NCBI GenBank assembly: GCA_963575745.1
Contig: CAUYUJ010022552.1
Coordinates: forward strand, 49,137 to 113,136
Reading direction: 5' to 3'
DNA from: Prorocentrum cordatum
Taxonomy: Eukaryota; Sar; Dinophyceae; Prorocentrales; Prorocentraceae
DNA length: 64,000 nt
In this document: positions 1-9,589 of the stretch, piece after piece
How the letters are laid out: the number at the start of each line of letters is the position of its first letter
Numbering within the stretch: the first letter of the stretch is position 1
The notes under the pieces: model-generated
What the model was told of the DNA's origin: nothing
Database searches by the model: none
What the model saw: the letters and a program-made list of their open reading frames with translations, nothing else
Translations under genes and position numbers: made by a program

Positions 1-450
1 TCCAGCGCGTGCCAACTCGAGGGGTACCTATGACCCCCCAGCTTCAGACGATGGTGCGTTCCAGGACCTTGCCAGCTGCACCCTCTGTGTGTCGGCCCGA
101 GAATGGTGCGCCCCATATCCACATACACACTTAGTGCTCACACTCCGTCCCTCTCTATTCCTTCGCCCCCCTGTCTCTGCATCCTCCCCTGGCCATCGCA
201 TCTCTCCGTCTTGTCTCCACGTTGGCCTCGTGAGCTATCCTATCTAGCCCCTGCGAAGATGCGCCCCACTGGTCCAGCGCATGGTGCGCCCCCTCGGACG
301 GGCCTCACGCGGGCTCCAGGGCCGAATCGCCCCCCCGCGAAACTCTGTCTGGAGGTCGCGGGGGCTCCGCACCACGGTGCACGTGTGAGTTTGGGGGGTT
401 GTGGTTCGTTTGTTTGGGGGACGCTTCTGTGCCATTTCAAAGCGGTTCCC
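1..450. other. unassigned sequence
   Basis: I see no domain, splice signal or repeat that explains this stretch. Open frames exist on both strands, but their translations are proline- and arginine-rich, without recognisable motifs, and run into the TCC microsatellite that follows. The short motif ATGGTGCG recurs near 50, 103 and 279. Confidence 0.4.
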
Positions 451-790
451 CCTCTTCTTCCTCCTCCTCCTCCTCCTCTTCCTCTTCTTCCTCCTCCTCC
501 TCCTCCCAATCAGCACCCCCTTACGGAATAGAATCAAGCACGACCTTTCTGGAAAAAACAAAATAATGTAACCAATATTGGGGAGAGTCTCGGGGGCGGG
601 GGGAGGGGAGGAAGGTCTCCCCAGGATTGGTGTTACTGTTCGGTGTTGTTTTTTCCAAGGGTATTGCGTGACTCTGCCCCGACATGGGGTTCTGATTGGG
701 AGGAGGAGGGGGAGGAAAAATGAGGAGGAGGAGGAGGAGGAGGAGGAGGGGAGGAGGAAGGAGGAGGAGGAGGGGAGGAGGGTACTATGG
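451..790. repeat. foldback (MITE-like) element ending in TCC/GGA arrays
   Basis: The stretch folds back on itself around position 610. The left arm reads outward-in as a TCC array, CCAATCAGCACCCC (about 505-518), GGAAAAAACA (551-560), ACCAAT and TTGGGGAGA. The right arm carries the reverse complements in mirrored order: TCTCCCCA, ATTGGT, TGTTTTTTCC, GGGGTTCTGATTGG and a GGA array. Arms are about 140 bp and imperfect. No coding capacity is seen. A non-autonomous inverted-repeat element is the likeliest reading; its target duplication could not be recognised because the ends are microsatellite. Confidence 0.55.
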
Positions 791-1160
791 ATATGGCGGA
801 GGAGGCATGTTTGAGGCCTCTCGGGGGCCTCTTAGGGATCGCTGGCTCGGGCTGATGGCGGCGGCGGGGCAGTGCAATCTCGGGCTGGGGGCGGCAGGCA
901 TTTTAGTATTCTCCCACGTTGGATCCCAGCCCCTCTCTACCCTAGGGAGGGGAATGATTATGAGGAGGAGGGGGATTATGAGAGTGATGATGAGGATGAT
1001 GACGATGATGCTCATGAGGGGGAGTAGGAGGAGGACTGCAGAGGATAGACAGGGTGATGGGGAGAAAAAAGAGGGGGAGCTAGGTTCGATGAACGATTTC
1101 AGTTATCATCCATGCCATCTTCATTGGCTCATTGTTAATGTATTTTTTGTTATGCGCCAG

Positions 1161-1393
1161 GCGGCCATAGGTAATCCTATCAAGGGCGCGCCCGAGTACG
1201 ACCGCAAGCTCGCGGCCGATTTCAGACACAAGCAACACATGAAAACGCTAAAAGCGAAGGAAGCCGAACGTCGTGCACAGACTAGGGTTGACAAGGCCGT
1301 GGACAAGGCTGTCGCCGAGGCCTTACGGCAGAAGAGCAGGGCGACGAAGCAACGGAACGACCTCCACACTACGTACTTGAACACCAAGGGCAC
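1161..1393 (+). CDS. possible internal exon, charged helical protein
   Basis: The frame starting at 1161 is open and gives about 77 residues rich in Lys, Arg, Glu, Ala and Gln (for example KAKEAERRAQTRVDK), the profile of a long charged helix or coiled coil. It is preceded by a T-rich tract and TATGCGCCAG ending at 1160, which looks like a 3' splice site. The frame then runs into a CTG-rich minisatellite encoding low-complexity Leu/Cys, so the exon probably ends near 1390. Codons here mix A/T and G/C endings, unlike the neighbouring repeats. No family is recognised. It may be one exon of a gene, or a relic. Confidence 0.3.
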
Positions 1394-1439
1394 GGGCGCA
1401 GATCAAACTCCATTGCCCTGCTGCGCTTTCCCTCAACAG

Positions 1440-1915
1440 CTGCTGCTGCTGCGCCCTGCTGTTGCTCTGCTGCTGCCTTGCTGCTGTGAGGCTGTTGCCT
1501 TGCTGCTGCCTTGCTGCTGCCTTGCTGCTGCCTTGCTGCTGCCCTACTGCGCCCAGCTGCTGCCTTGCTGTTGCCTTGCTGCTGCCTTGCTGCTGCCTTG
1601 CTGCTGCCCTACTGCGCCTTGCTGCTGCCTTGTTGTTGCCTTGCTGCTGCCCTACTGCGCCCTGCTGCTGCCATGCTGCGCCCTGCTGCGCGCTGCTGTT
1701 GCCCTGCTGCCCCCACACGCGCGCAACCTGGCGCAGCGCCCGGGGGACCAGCTGGAACAGGCCGACACCGCTCTCTTCGATTAGAAGAAGCTGCTCGCCC
1801 AGCTGACACGGGAGACCAACTGGAGGAACGGGCAGAGACAGAAGGCTGAGGACCTGCTGCCCTGCTGCTGCCCTGCTGCGCCTGCTGCTGTCCTGCTGCC
1901 CTCTCTGCCCGTTCA
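1440..1915. repeat. 11-bp minisatellite (TTGCTGCTGCC), interrupted
   Basis: Tandem copies of TTGCTGCTGCC and close variants fill 1440-1705 and return at 1850-1905. Between them (about 1715-1848) lies non-repetitive, charged, coding-like DNA (frame containing KKLLAQLTRETNWRNGQ) interrupted by a TAG near 1782. This may be a second piece of whatever the 1161-1393 segment belonged to, broken up by the expanding repeat. Leu/Cys-rich or Gln-rich frames over the array are by-products of the repeat. Confidence 0.6.
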
Positions 1916-1955
1916 TCCAGTTGGTCTTCGGGGCGCGGTGGCCGCCGCGGAGTAA

Positions 1956-2160
1956 CGCCTCCAGGCGTGGGAGGTGTGGTGGAAACGCTTCGCCTGCGCG
2001 GCGGCGGACCGCCTGCCCGCCATGGTGGCCAAGAGCGTGGCTCTGGGAGGAGCACCCGCCGCGCTACTGAGGGCGGCAGGCGGGGACGCCTTGCCCGCCC
2101 TCCCGCCGACGCCAGCGCGGGGCGACAAAAGCAAGCCCGCCGCCCGCGCGAGCTGGGGCT
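1956..2160 (+). other. coding-like fragment of unknown family
   Basis: After a TAA at 1953-1955 the frame gives a compact hydrophobic/charged segment (QAWEVWWKRFACAAADRLPA and onward through about 40 further residues), which resembles real protein more than the surrounding repeats. No ATG or splice site fixes its limits, and it degrades into low-complexity sequence and an AAC/GAC microsatellite at 2278-2330. Origin unknown. Confidence 0.2.
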
Positions 2161-2469
2161 GGCAAGGGCAGCGGGGGAAGGGAGGGGGAGCGGCGAGGGC
2201 GCGCAGCGACGGGCTTCGGTGGGAGGAAGGAGGGGGACGCGACCCCGCCAGGCGGCGGAGAGGGGCGGCGCACGGAAATAACAACGACAACGACAACAAC
2301 AACGACAACAACAAAAACGACACCAACGCAAGGTCAAAGCAGAAATACAACGCAGAGAAACAGCCACGCGGACAACCAACAGGAACAACGAGACGACGCA
2401 ACGACAGCACGCCGACGATCACCGAGCATTGAGCGCAAGCGCGGCGTAGCGTGGCATAGCACGGCACAG

Positions 2470-2612
2470 CATGGATACTCTGGAGGACATTCACAAAAAA
2501 TGCCCCCATGTGACTGCGATCGCATGGCGTACCGTAGTGCAGCATCACGGGCACGGCACTGACACTCTGGAGGGCATCCACAAAAAAGGATGTCCCCCAT
2601 GTGGTGGAGGAG
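2470..2612. repeat. partial tandem duplication, about 95 bp period
   Basis: The block GATACTCTGGAGGACATTCA (2473 on) followed by CAAAAAA and CCCCCATGTG is repeated in diverged form from about 2560 (GACACTCTGGAGGGCATCCA, CAAAAAA, CCCCCATGTG). Both copies keep the same frame, giving DTLEDIHKK and DTLEGIHKK, so a short coding origin is possible but not shown. The following 400 bp (2620-3045) hold nothing I can identify. Confidence 0.45.
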
Positions 2613-3045
2613 GAGGGTTTGACATGGCCGCGGCAACCTGCCGTCTCAAGCTGCTTGGCTCCGAACAGGCCAGGCCCGGCCCACTTCACGCTGCATCAGC
2701 AACATGGCCACCATCAGCCCTGCGGTGGCGCTGCCAGATAGCCTGGGAACTTTGCCAGAAAGTCTTCCTGGGCCACACTGCCGAGCACTGACCGCATGCG
2801 CGGCGATGTACGCCCGCTGTTCGGGAAAGGGAGGTTGGCCTGTCGCGGCAGGCCCAGCTTTCCAGGGCCTTGCGCACGCTCCCGACTGTGCAACGAAACG
2901 AGCGCATCAGAGGCAGAGGAGTAGGGGGGGGCTTAGGGCAGAGCGGGTATACCGTGCCGATTCCAGAAGCACGCAAACGAGGCATATCTACCCAATACGC
3001 AAAAAAACTTTGAATCGCAGGGGGGCGATTCACACACACGCCCCC

Positions 3046-3215
3046 GGGCTCGCCGCAATGCATGTCCCGCGACATGCCCGCGGGCACGCCTCCCGACGCG
3101 GCCCTAGCGCGCGTTCTGACAAGCCCCAGGCGCATCCCAAAACAGGCCCCGAGGAACGGCCCTGGACGCGTCACCAAACAGGGCCACGCCCCCGAACACG
3201 TCCCCAGGCTAGCAC
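3046..3215. repeat. degenerate 12-bp minisatellite (CCCCAGACACGT type), block 1
   Basis: Imperfect 12-bp units built on CCCCAGACACGT or CCCCAGGCATGT run through this segment. The same unit reappears at 4083-4315, so the intervening microsatellites appear to have split or inserted into one array. Confidence 0.5.
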
Positions 3216-3342
3216 TCATATGTACATACATACATACATACAGACATACAGACAGACAGACATACAGACATACAGACATACAGACATACAGACATACATA
3301 CAGACATACATACATGTATATCTATATATGTGCGTGCGTGTG

Positions 3343-3378
<36 letters not shown>

Positions 3379-3382
3379 ATCC
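3216..3382. repeat. ACATACAGAC and GT microsatellites
   Basis: A block of 4-bp ACAT/CAGA units (3216-3315) grades into TATATATG and then an uninterrupted GT run ending near 3380. Frames across it are repeat by-products. Confidence 0.85.
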
Positions 3383-3542
3383 AGGGTTGCCCCCCCCTCC
3401 CCCCCAGTGCATATGGGATCGAGCCCCCCCCCCGCGGGATGGGTACGCCTGTGAGCCTCGAAAAGGTTTCGCGAATGGGACCGCTCCCCCCCTCCCCTTG
3501 CGGTCGCGGCCCTGAGGGCAAGGCGTGGTGGAGGATGCCAGT

Positions 3543-3672
3543 GCACCCCCCTCTCTCCCACGTCGTTTTCGTCTTCGTCGGCGCCGGCGGCGTCGTCGGC
3601 GTCGGCGTCGTTGTCCGTCGGCGGCGTTGGCGTCCGCGTCGGCGTCAGCGTCGGCGTTGGCGTCGGCGTCCT

Positions 3673-3709
<37 letters not shown>

Positions 3710-3821
3710 ATCGCCATCGCCGTCGCCGTCGCCATCGCCGTCGTCGGCGTCGGCGTCGGCGTCGTTTTCGTCGGCGGTGGCGTCGTCCGTCGTCGTCGTC
3801 GTCGTCGTCGTCGTCGACGTT

Positions 3822-3865
<44 letters not shown>

Positions 3866-4052
3866 TCGTCGTTCGTCTTTCGTCGTCGTCCGTCGGCGTC
3901 GTCGGCGGCGTCGTCGGCGTCGGCGGCGTCGTTGTCGGCGTCGGCGTCGGCGTCGGCGTCGCCGTGGCGTCGGCGTCGGCGCCGTTGCCGTCGCCCTCGC
4001 CGTCGGCGTCGTCGTCGGCGTCGGCGTGGGCTTCGTCGTCATCGTCATCCCA
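3543..4052. repeat. CGTCGG/CGT triplet array
   Basis: About 500 bp of CGT-based triplets and CGTCGG/CGTCGC hexamers, with an almost pure CGT core at 3790-3885. All six frames are therefore open or nearly so, giving Arg, Ser, Val or Asp runs. I do not consider any of them genes. Confidence 0.85.
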
Positions 4053-4082
4053 ATGGGGGGGAAGTCGTGGAACCCTGGAAGC

Positions 4083-4315
4083 TATCCCATCTGGGGGGGG
4101 GCATGTGAACCCTCGACACGGAATCAAACACGTCCCCAGGCACGTCCCCAGACACGCTTCCAGGCATGCCCCAGACACGGCCCCAGGCATGTCCCCAGAC
4201 ACGTTTCCTGGCATGCCTCCATGCACGGCCCTGGGCTCTCCCCCAGACGCGCCCCCAGACACGTTCCCTGACACGGCCTCTGACACGGCCCCTGACGCGG
4301 CCCCAGGATAGTCCT
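4083..4315. repeat. degenerate 12-bp minisatellite (CCCCAGACACGT type), block 2
   Basis: About 18 imperfect units of CCCCAGACACGT and CCCCAGGCATGT, the same family as 3046-3215. The next 300 bp (4316-4615) are unique sequence with no feature I can name. Confidence 0.6.
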
Positions 4316-4617
4316 CCGAGACGACCAGGCACGCCCCAAGACATATCCTTTGATTGGTGCCGTCCTCATGATGCGCGATTGCCATGTCAGGTCACCTATG
4401 TTATGTCAGATCATGCCATGCACTGCCAGACGATAGCGTGTCATCTCATGTGTTCGAAGCATGTCATACCTTATCCGCCCGATGTTGTGTTGTATGGGGT
4501 GCGTTGTAAAATAGAGGGAAGTACACCACCATGTACTGCACGACTTGCGCGCATTACAGTATAACCGCGTACCGGGCGGTGACCCAGATAATGTTGCAGT
4601 CGCGTGCGCGCATCTCT

Positions 4618-4835
4618 GAGTGAGTATGTTTGTGCGTGTGTGTGTGTGAGGCTTTTAGCGGAAGAGGTTCGCTCTCGCCCCGCAGATCAAAAAGTGTGTG
4701 TGTGTGTGAGTGTGTGCGCGCGCTTGTGTGCAGGTCTATGTGGGTGTGTGTGTGTGTCTGTGTGTTTGTGTGTTGTGGGTGTTTGCTTGTGTGTTTGTGT
4801 TTGTGGTTGTGTGGGTGGGTTTGGGTGCGATTTTT
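4618..4835. repeat. GT-rich microsatellite
   Basis: Interrupted GT/GTTT/GTGC repeat in which purines and pyrimidines alternate over long stretches, a sequence type able to adopt Z-DNA. Confidence 0.8.
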
Positions 4836-4924
4836 TTTGTTCACGATTTGTTTCCGCATAGTTGTTCACGCTGCGATCTAGTATCTAGTGGTATTCGGCC
4901 CATCCTGTCACCGTGCTTGAATCG

Positions 4925-5170
4925 TTGACCACGTCTGGGGCATCTTGGAGACCTCCTGGGGACCTCTTGGGAGCATCTGGCGGCCTCCTGGCGGCCTGGA
5001 GACGCTCTCGGGGGTCATCTTCGGGTGGCGGGCTCCAGCTGTCAGTTCGTATTCCCCCTCGTGGGCCCGGCCCCAATTGGGGCCGCCTCGGGGCCCCTTG
5101 GGAGCCTCCAGGGCTATCTTGGGGTGATCTTTGGTGCCCGTTGGGCCGTCCTGGGCGCTCTTACAGCCGA
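4925..5170. repeat. decayed minisatellite of CTTGGG-containing units
   Basis: Repeated GACCTCTTGGGAGC-like words about 11-14 bp long, strongly diverged. The same vocabulary returns at 41865-42065 and 42835-43115, so this is a dispersed family of degenerate arrays. No coding signal. Confidence 0.4.
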
Positions 5171-5187
5171 AAGGGCGCGAGTACGGA

Positions 5188-5630
5188 AATAGTATGTATA
5201 TAGTATATTATATTTTGTTATATTATATTATATATTAGTTTATTACATTATATTGTATTATATTTTATCTTATCCTATTATATTATAGTATAGTATATTA
5301 TATTGTATTATATTATATGATATCATATTATAAGATATGAAATGATAGTCTATCATATTATATTGTAGTATAACATATTTAATTATATTATACTATGTTA
5401 TATTATTTTGTAGTATAGTCTATTATATTATATCATATTAAACTATCGTATATCACATTATGTAATACAATAGTATGTTATGTTATATTATATCATATTA
5501 TATTATATTATATTATATTATATTATATTATATTATATCATATTATAATATATAATATTATATTTTACGATATTATATAATGTTGAATTATATTATGTTA
5601 TGTTATATTATGTTATACACAGACATCTGG
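5188..5630. repeat. AT-rich island of TATTA-type repeats
   Basis: About 440 bp of nearly pure A/T made of TATTA, ATATT and TATAGTA words, with sharp borders in otherwise GC-rich DNA. It could act as an easily unwound or matrix-attachment segment, but that is inference. No promoter or gene is evident next to it; 5640-6350 is unassigned unique sequence. Confidence 0.8.
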
Positions 5631-6359
5631 TGTTTGAATACTTTGGGCCTCCTGGGAAAGCCCCTCGGGCCTCGGAGAGACGGCCCGAGAGGCCCCAAAG
5701 AGAGCGCCAGTGCGGGCTCCTGAGACACTCTCGGAGCATGCCCGAGGCTTCGACTCCCAGCATCGATCCCGAGGCGTTTGGAGAAGTCACGGGGCACACC
5801 CAACGGCGCTCAGAACAGAGTGGGCCCTGGCTCACCTCACTAGCACGTGCAGCAAAATGCGGTGCAGAGAACTCGGAGACGGCACTCCGCTCGGTGCCAC
5901 GCGGCACGGTGACTGACCCGCACGTACCCCAACAGTTGGCACGAGGGTTAAGAACAACCTTGGCTTGAGAGGGATATCCGAAGGTTCTTCGAGTGTGGGC
6001 CCACCACCTTCGGATGTTCTTCGGTGGGGATATCTCTATGGGGCCTTGGCCCTTTAGCGATGGGGCTCGTGCTTGTTTGACCCTCGTTGTCGTAGCCATG
6101 CGTCACCTGTACAGTGTCAAGTCGAGTTGCCGCACATATTTATCACCGCGCTTTGGGGGCGCAACGATAGTGCTACTCGTCGCCTCCTGGTCGTAGCGCG
6201 TCCCGTGGTTGGGTCGTGTCTACTGAGGAAACGATGAAAGGTGCGCATGGGTGTAAGTTCGTGTGTGCGGAAACGCCGAGGCTCCCTCGTTGCGAACACC
6301 AGAGTATACGAGAACGCCCGTCGTGTCGTCGCTCAGTTGGCCTGCAGCGCAGGCGGGGA

Positions 6360-6820
6360 GGAGATTGAGCGACGCGGAGGAGGGCAGGGAGGGGAGGCAG
6401 AAGAAGGGGAGGAGAAGGAGGAGGAAGAAGGGGAGGAGAAGGAGGAGGAAGAAGGGGAGGAGAAGGAGGAGGAAGAAGGAGAAGGAGGAGGAGAAGGAGG
6501 AGGAAGAATGGGGAGGAGGAGGAGGAAGAAGGGGAGGAGGGGGGAGCATCGTCCGACCGGAGAGGGCGAGCGCTGAGCGAGCGGATGCGTGACAGGGGAG
6601 ACCGACCATCCCCCTTCCCTCCTCCTCCTCCTTCTCCTCCTCCTCCTCCTCCTCCTTCCCCCTCCGCCTCCCTCCTCCTCCTCCTCCTCCTCCTCCTCCT
6701 CCTCCCTCCTCCTCCTCCTCCTCCTCCTCCTCCTCCTCCTTCCCCCTCTCCTTCTCCTCCTCCTTCTCCTCCTCCTCCTCCTCCTCCTCCTCCTCCTCCT
6801 CCTCCTCCTTCCCCCTCCCG
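6360..6820. repeat. facing GGA and TCC arrays
   Basis: A purine array of GGA/GAA triplets (6360-6545) is followed after about 65 bp of unique DNA by a pyrimidine TCC array (6610-6815). The two halves are complementary, so a large hairpin or a triplex-forming mirror repeat is possible. 6820-7255 is unassigned. Confidence 0.75.
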
Positions 6821-7255
6821 CTGGTCTGGCTCACAGAAGCCGCTGCCACGAGGGGGAGGTCCCAGGCGACGCGGTCCCAGCATGGCCGTGGCACGGCATG
6901 GTTGTCGCGAGGCTCTCGTGGGTGTTCACACGGCGCCTTAGCATCCTTGGGCCCTTCGCGGGCTTCTCTGGAGCATTCGGGGTGTTCCAGAAGGGGCCTT
7001 CGATGATCGGAGGAGTTGACACATCTTCCCCCCCAGCGGAAGGCGTCGGAAGGTCGGCGGAAGGCGGCGGGGGTAACACGAGGGCGACTCCACCGGCGGA
7101 AGCCGGAGGAAGCTGGTGGAAGTATAGGAGATGCGCCCCCGAGATATGGCAATATGTTTTTATGCCCAGGCCTTCCTGGATGCGCCATCTGGGGGTCGGG
7201 GGCTCGTCCTGGGAGGTCTTGGGGCCGTGGAGGGGGAGGGGGTCTAGGCTGCCTC

Positions 7256-7330
7256 AGGAGGAGGAGGAGGAGGAGGAGGAGGAGGAGGAGGAGGAGGAGG
7301 AGGAGGAGGAGGAGGAGGAGGAGGGGGGGG
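7256..7330. repeat. GGA microsatellite
   Basis: About 24 GGA triplets. Confidence 0.9.
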
Positions 7331-7549
7331 GTCGATTGGGGGATGTCGTCATTGTGGCCGTTCTGAGGGCCTCGTGGAAAACGCTGGGGCGCCGCAAAGG
7401 GCCGGAGGCACATCAGAGGCCGTCTTTGAGGCCTCCGTCGGAGGCAGAGCACGGGCCTTGCAGAGCACACTGGCACTCCTGTTTCTTGCCCTGGCCTCCA
7501 CGAGCGTGTCAGACTGCCACCGCGGGACCCCTTGTTGGGGCAGCTCGCG

Positions 7550-7920
7550 ATGGCCTCATGCTTGGCCCTGCCCTCCTCCGCCCTATCGCCCTCCCTTCCC
7601 CTCCCCCGTGCCCCTCGCCCTCCCCCGCCGCCCTTCCATCCCCGCCGCCCCTCTCCCCTCTTCCACTCCCCCCAATCCAGTTTTGTCCGTCGCCCGTTGC
7701 CCGTCCGCCCCCGCTGTGGGCCTCCCGCTTCCTGGATCTTCCGCCCCCTTCCCCTTATCCCCTTGTCCCCCCGTCCCCTTCCCGCCGCCCCTCTTCCTGC
7801 CTCTTCCCCCTCCCCGCTCCCCTCCCCTCCCTTCCCCCTCCCTCTCTCCTGCATATTCCCCCTCCCCCTCCCTTTTCCCCTCCTGTCGCCTCCCTCCTCC
7901 CACCCGCTCTCTTCGGAACC
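7550..7920. other. C-rich pyrimidine tract
   Basis: Around 370 bp composed largely of CCCTCC, CCCCTT and CCCGCC words on the plus strand. Long proline-rich and glycine-rich frames across it follow from composition. No gene is called. Confidence 0.6.
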
Positions 7921-8117
7921 CGGGCCGAGAAGCCGAAGCGGCCCCCCTGGACCCCACGCCCCTCTCCCGGCCCTTCACCCGGCCAATGCGTGGCGCTGGG
8001 GGACCCATGCGCGCGGCGGGAGGTAGAGGCCGTGTCGCCCAAGACCGCCCCGTGGTCGCCAAGGAGGAGGAGGGGGAGGCGCCTCGGGGCGGTAGGATCG
8101 GGGGGGCCCTTGCATCT

Positions 8118-8347
8118 AGGCCTCCCAGATAGGGTCGGAGTAGATGAGGTCGGAGGATCGCGCCGCATCGCCGATGCATCGACGATGCGGCTCGATGTGG
8201 AGCTCGATGTCGGCGTCGCCGATGCATTGCCCACGTCGACGATGCATCGCTGGTGCATCGCCGATGCATCGGTGATGCATCGCCGATGTATCGACGATGC
8301 GGCGCGATCCTCCGACCCCATCTACTCCGACACCATCTAGGAGGCCT
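8118..8347 (+). mobile_element. GATGCATC palindromic MITE-like element, copy A
   Basis: A 230-bp element with terminal inverted repeats of about 50 bp. It starts AGGCCTCC, ends GGAGGCCT, and both arms read inward through GGAGTAGATG, GTCGGAGGATCG and CGCCGCATCG. The interior is a tandem of 11-bp CGATGCATCGC units and a unique word GCGGCTCGATGTGGAGC that fixes its orientation. Two more copies occur at 45308-45487 and 51923-52150 in the same orientation. No transposase is encoded and no target duplication is obvious. Confidence 0.7.
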
Positions 8348-8659
8348 CTATTGCAGTGTGCAAGTTCGAGTACCCGCCGCTGGGATCCATCTACCTCGGG
8401 CTCTCGTTGCCCAGCCTTGTTCGTGCTGCACTCTGTCGCACCACGCTGCTGTTGTTCCCCGTAGCTTGGCAGTCCGTTGTGCATAAGGGCGATCGTTGTG
8501 GCCACACAAACTCTACGGCTCCAGTCGTCCCAGGTTTGCCTGACGCAAAGAGTACGCGCCTCGCGCCCGCCGCATCGTGCTCTCGCGCGGAGGCGAAGTC
8601 TCCCAGAACAAAACGGTTCCGCGGATCGTTACGCGGCCTTCTTCGTTCGGCCTTTGGGC

Positions 8660-8765
8660 CCCGCTGGCGGCGCCTCCAGCGCCGCCCCTGGCGCGGTCCG
8701 CGTGCCAGGGAGAGGGGCCCAGAGCCGATCCGAGAAGTCCGCGCGGGGCTCCGAGGAGTTCTGCT
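8660..8765 (+). repeat. dispersed GGCGCCTCC repeat, copy A
   Basis: The block GGCGGCGCCTCC, GCCGCCCCTGGCGC, CCAGGGAG, CCGATCC, GAAGTCCGCGCGG recurs in the same order at 24668-24770 and 62298-62380. It is an interspersed repeat with no coding signal. The next 400 bp (8770-9200) are unassigned. Confidence 0.55.
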
Positions 8766-9206
8766 TATGCCGTCTCTGGTTCCTCCGTGATCTCGCGCGG
8801 AGTCGAAGTTTACCGCGCGGGCCCCTCTTTTTTTGTGTGCAGAAGGTTGCTGCTGCGTAGCCTGCCACGGAGCTCCACGGGGGCACGGAAGTCACCGGTC
8901 CAGTGCCTCGTCTTTCTCCGTCTCTTGGGCACGGCCCCGACATCCTCGCGTCGTAGAAGCATCACGGCGGGGGACGGGAGGTCTTTGCCGGCTGCTGTCC
9001 TCTGTGAGCCCTCACTGGGCCCAGAGACCGTCAGCTAACGATTCAGGGTGAAAAGCCGGTCCTCGGGGAAGGGGTCCAGACCTTTGGGGAGCCATGTTGA
9101 AAGTGATTCGACGCGGAGCTCCCCGTATGAGCATCTCGTTTCCTGGCACGTCCAGGTGTGAGTGTCTGGCCGTGAGCGTTTGGATGTGAAAGCGAGTCCG
9201 AGTGTT

Positions 9207-9207
<1 letters not shown>

Positions 9208-9258
<51 letters not shown>

Positions 9259-9262
9259 TACG
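9208..9262. repeat. GAC/GGC microsatellite
   Basis: Run of GAC triplets ending in GGC triplets. Confidence 0.85.
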
Positions 9263-9589
9263 ACGAGGGACAGCGACGACGACAACGCACAGACAGACAA
9301 GCGGTGAGCAGGCCCCCTCCCTCTCCTTCCTCTTACTACTCGTCGTAGCACCTCCCTTCTCTTCCGTCCTCCCCCTGTTTCCATATTCCTGCGCCCTCCT
9401 CATTCCTTATCCGTCCTCCCTCCTCCGTCCTGGCCGCCGTTCTCCTCCTCCCTTTTCCATGTTCCGGCGTCCTCCTCCTTCCTTCTCCGTCCTCCCTCCC
9501 CCTTCCTGGCCGCCGTCCTCCTCCCTACATCGAAGTGACCATGGAGTTCTGAATGGACAGGAGTCGGAGGTGCAAAACCGAGCCACCCA

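Noticed and set aside
1323-1916. Gln-rich minus-strand ORF
   Set aside because: Produced by the 11-bp TTGCTGCTGCC minisatellite.
3209-4048. Long ORFs over the CGT array on both strands
   Set aside because: Translations are Arg, Asp, Ser, Val and Thr runs dictated by triplets; no unique sequence supports a protein.
6085-6094. Second spliced-leader relic (TCGTAGCCAT)
   Set aside because: Only ten bases match and the ATTTTGGCTCAAG part is absent; expected by chance.
6220-8340. 544- and 583-residue ORFs over GGA/TCC arrays
   Set aside because: Open only because GGA/TCC triplets and C-rich tracts lack stops; Pro, Leu, Glu and Gly runs without domains.
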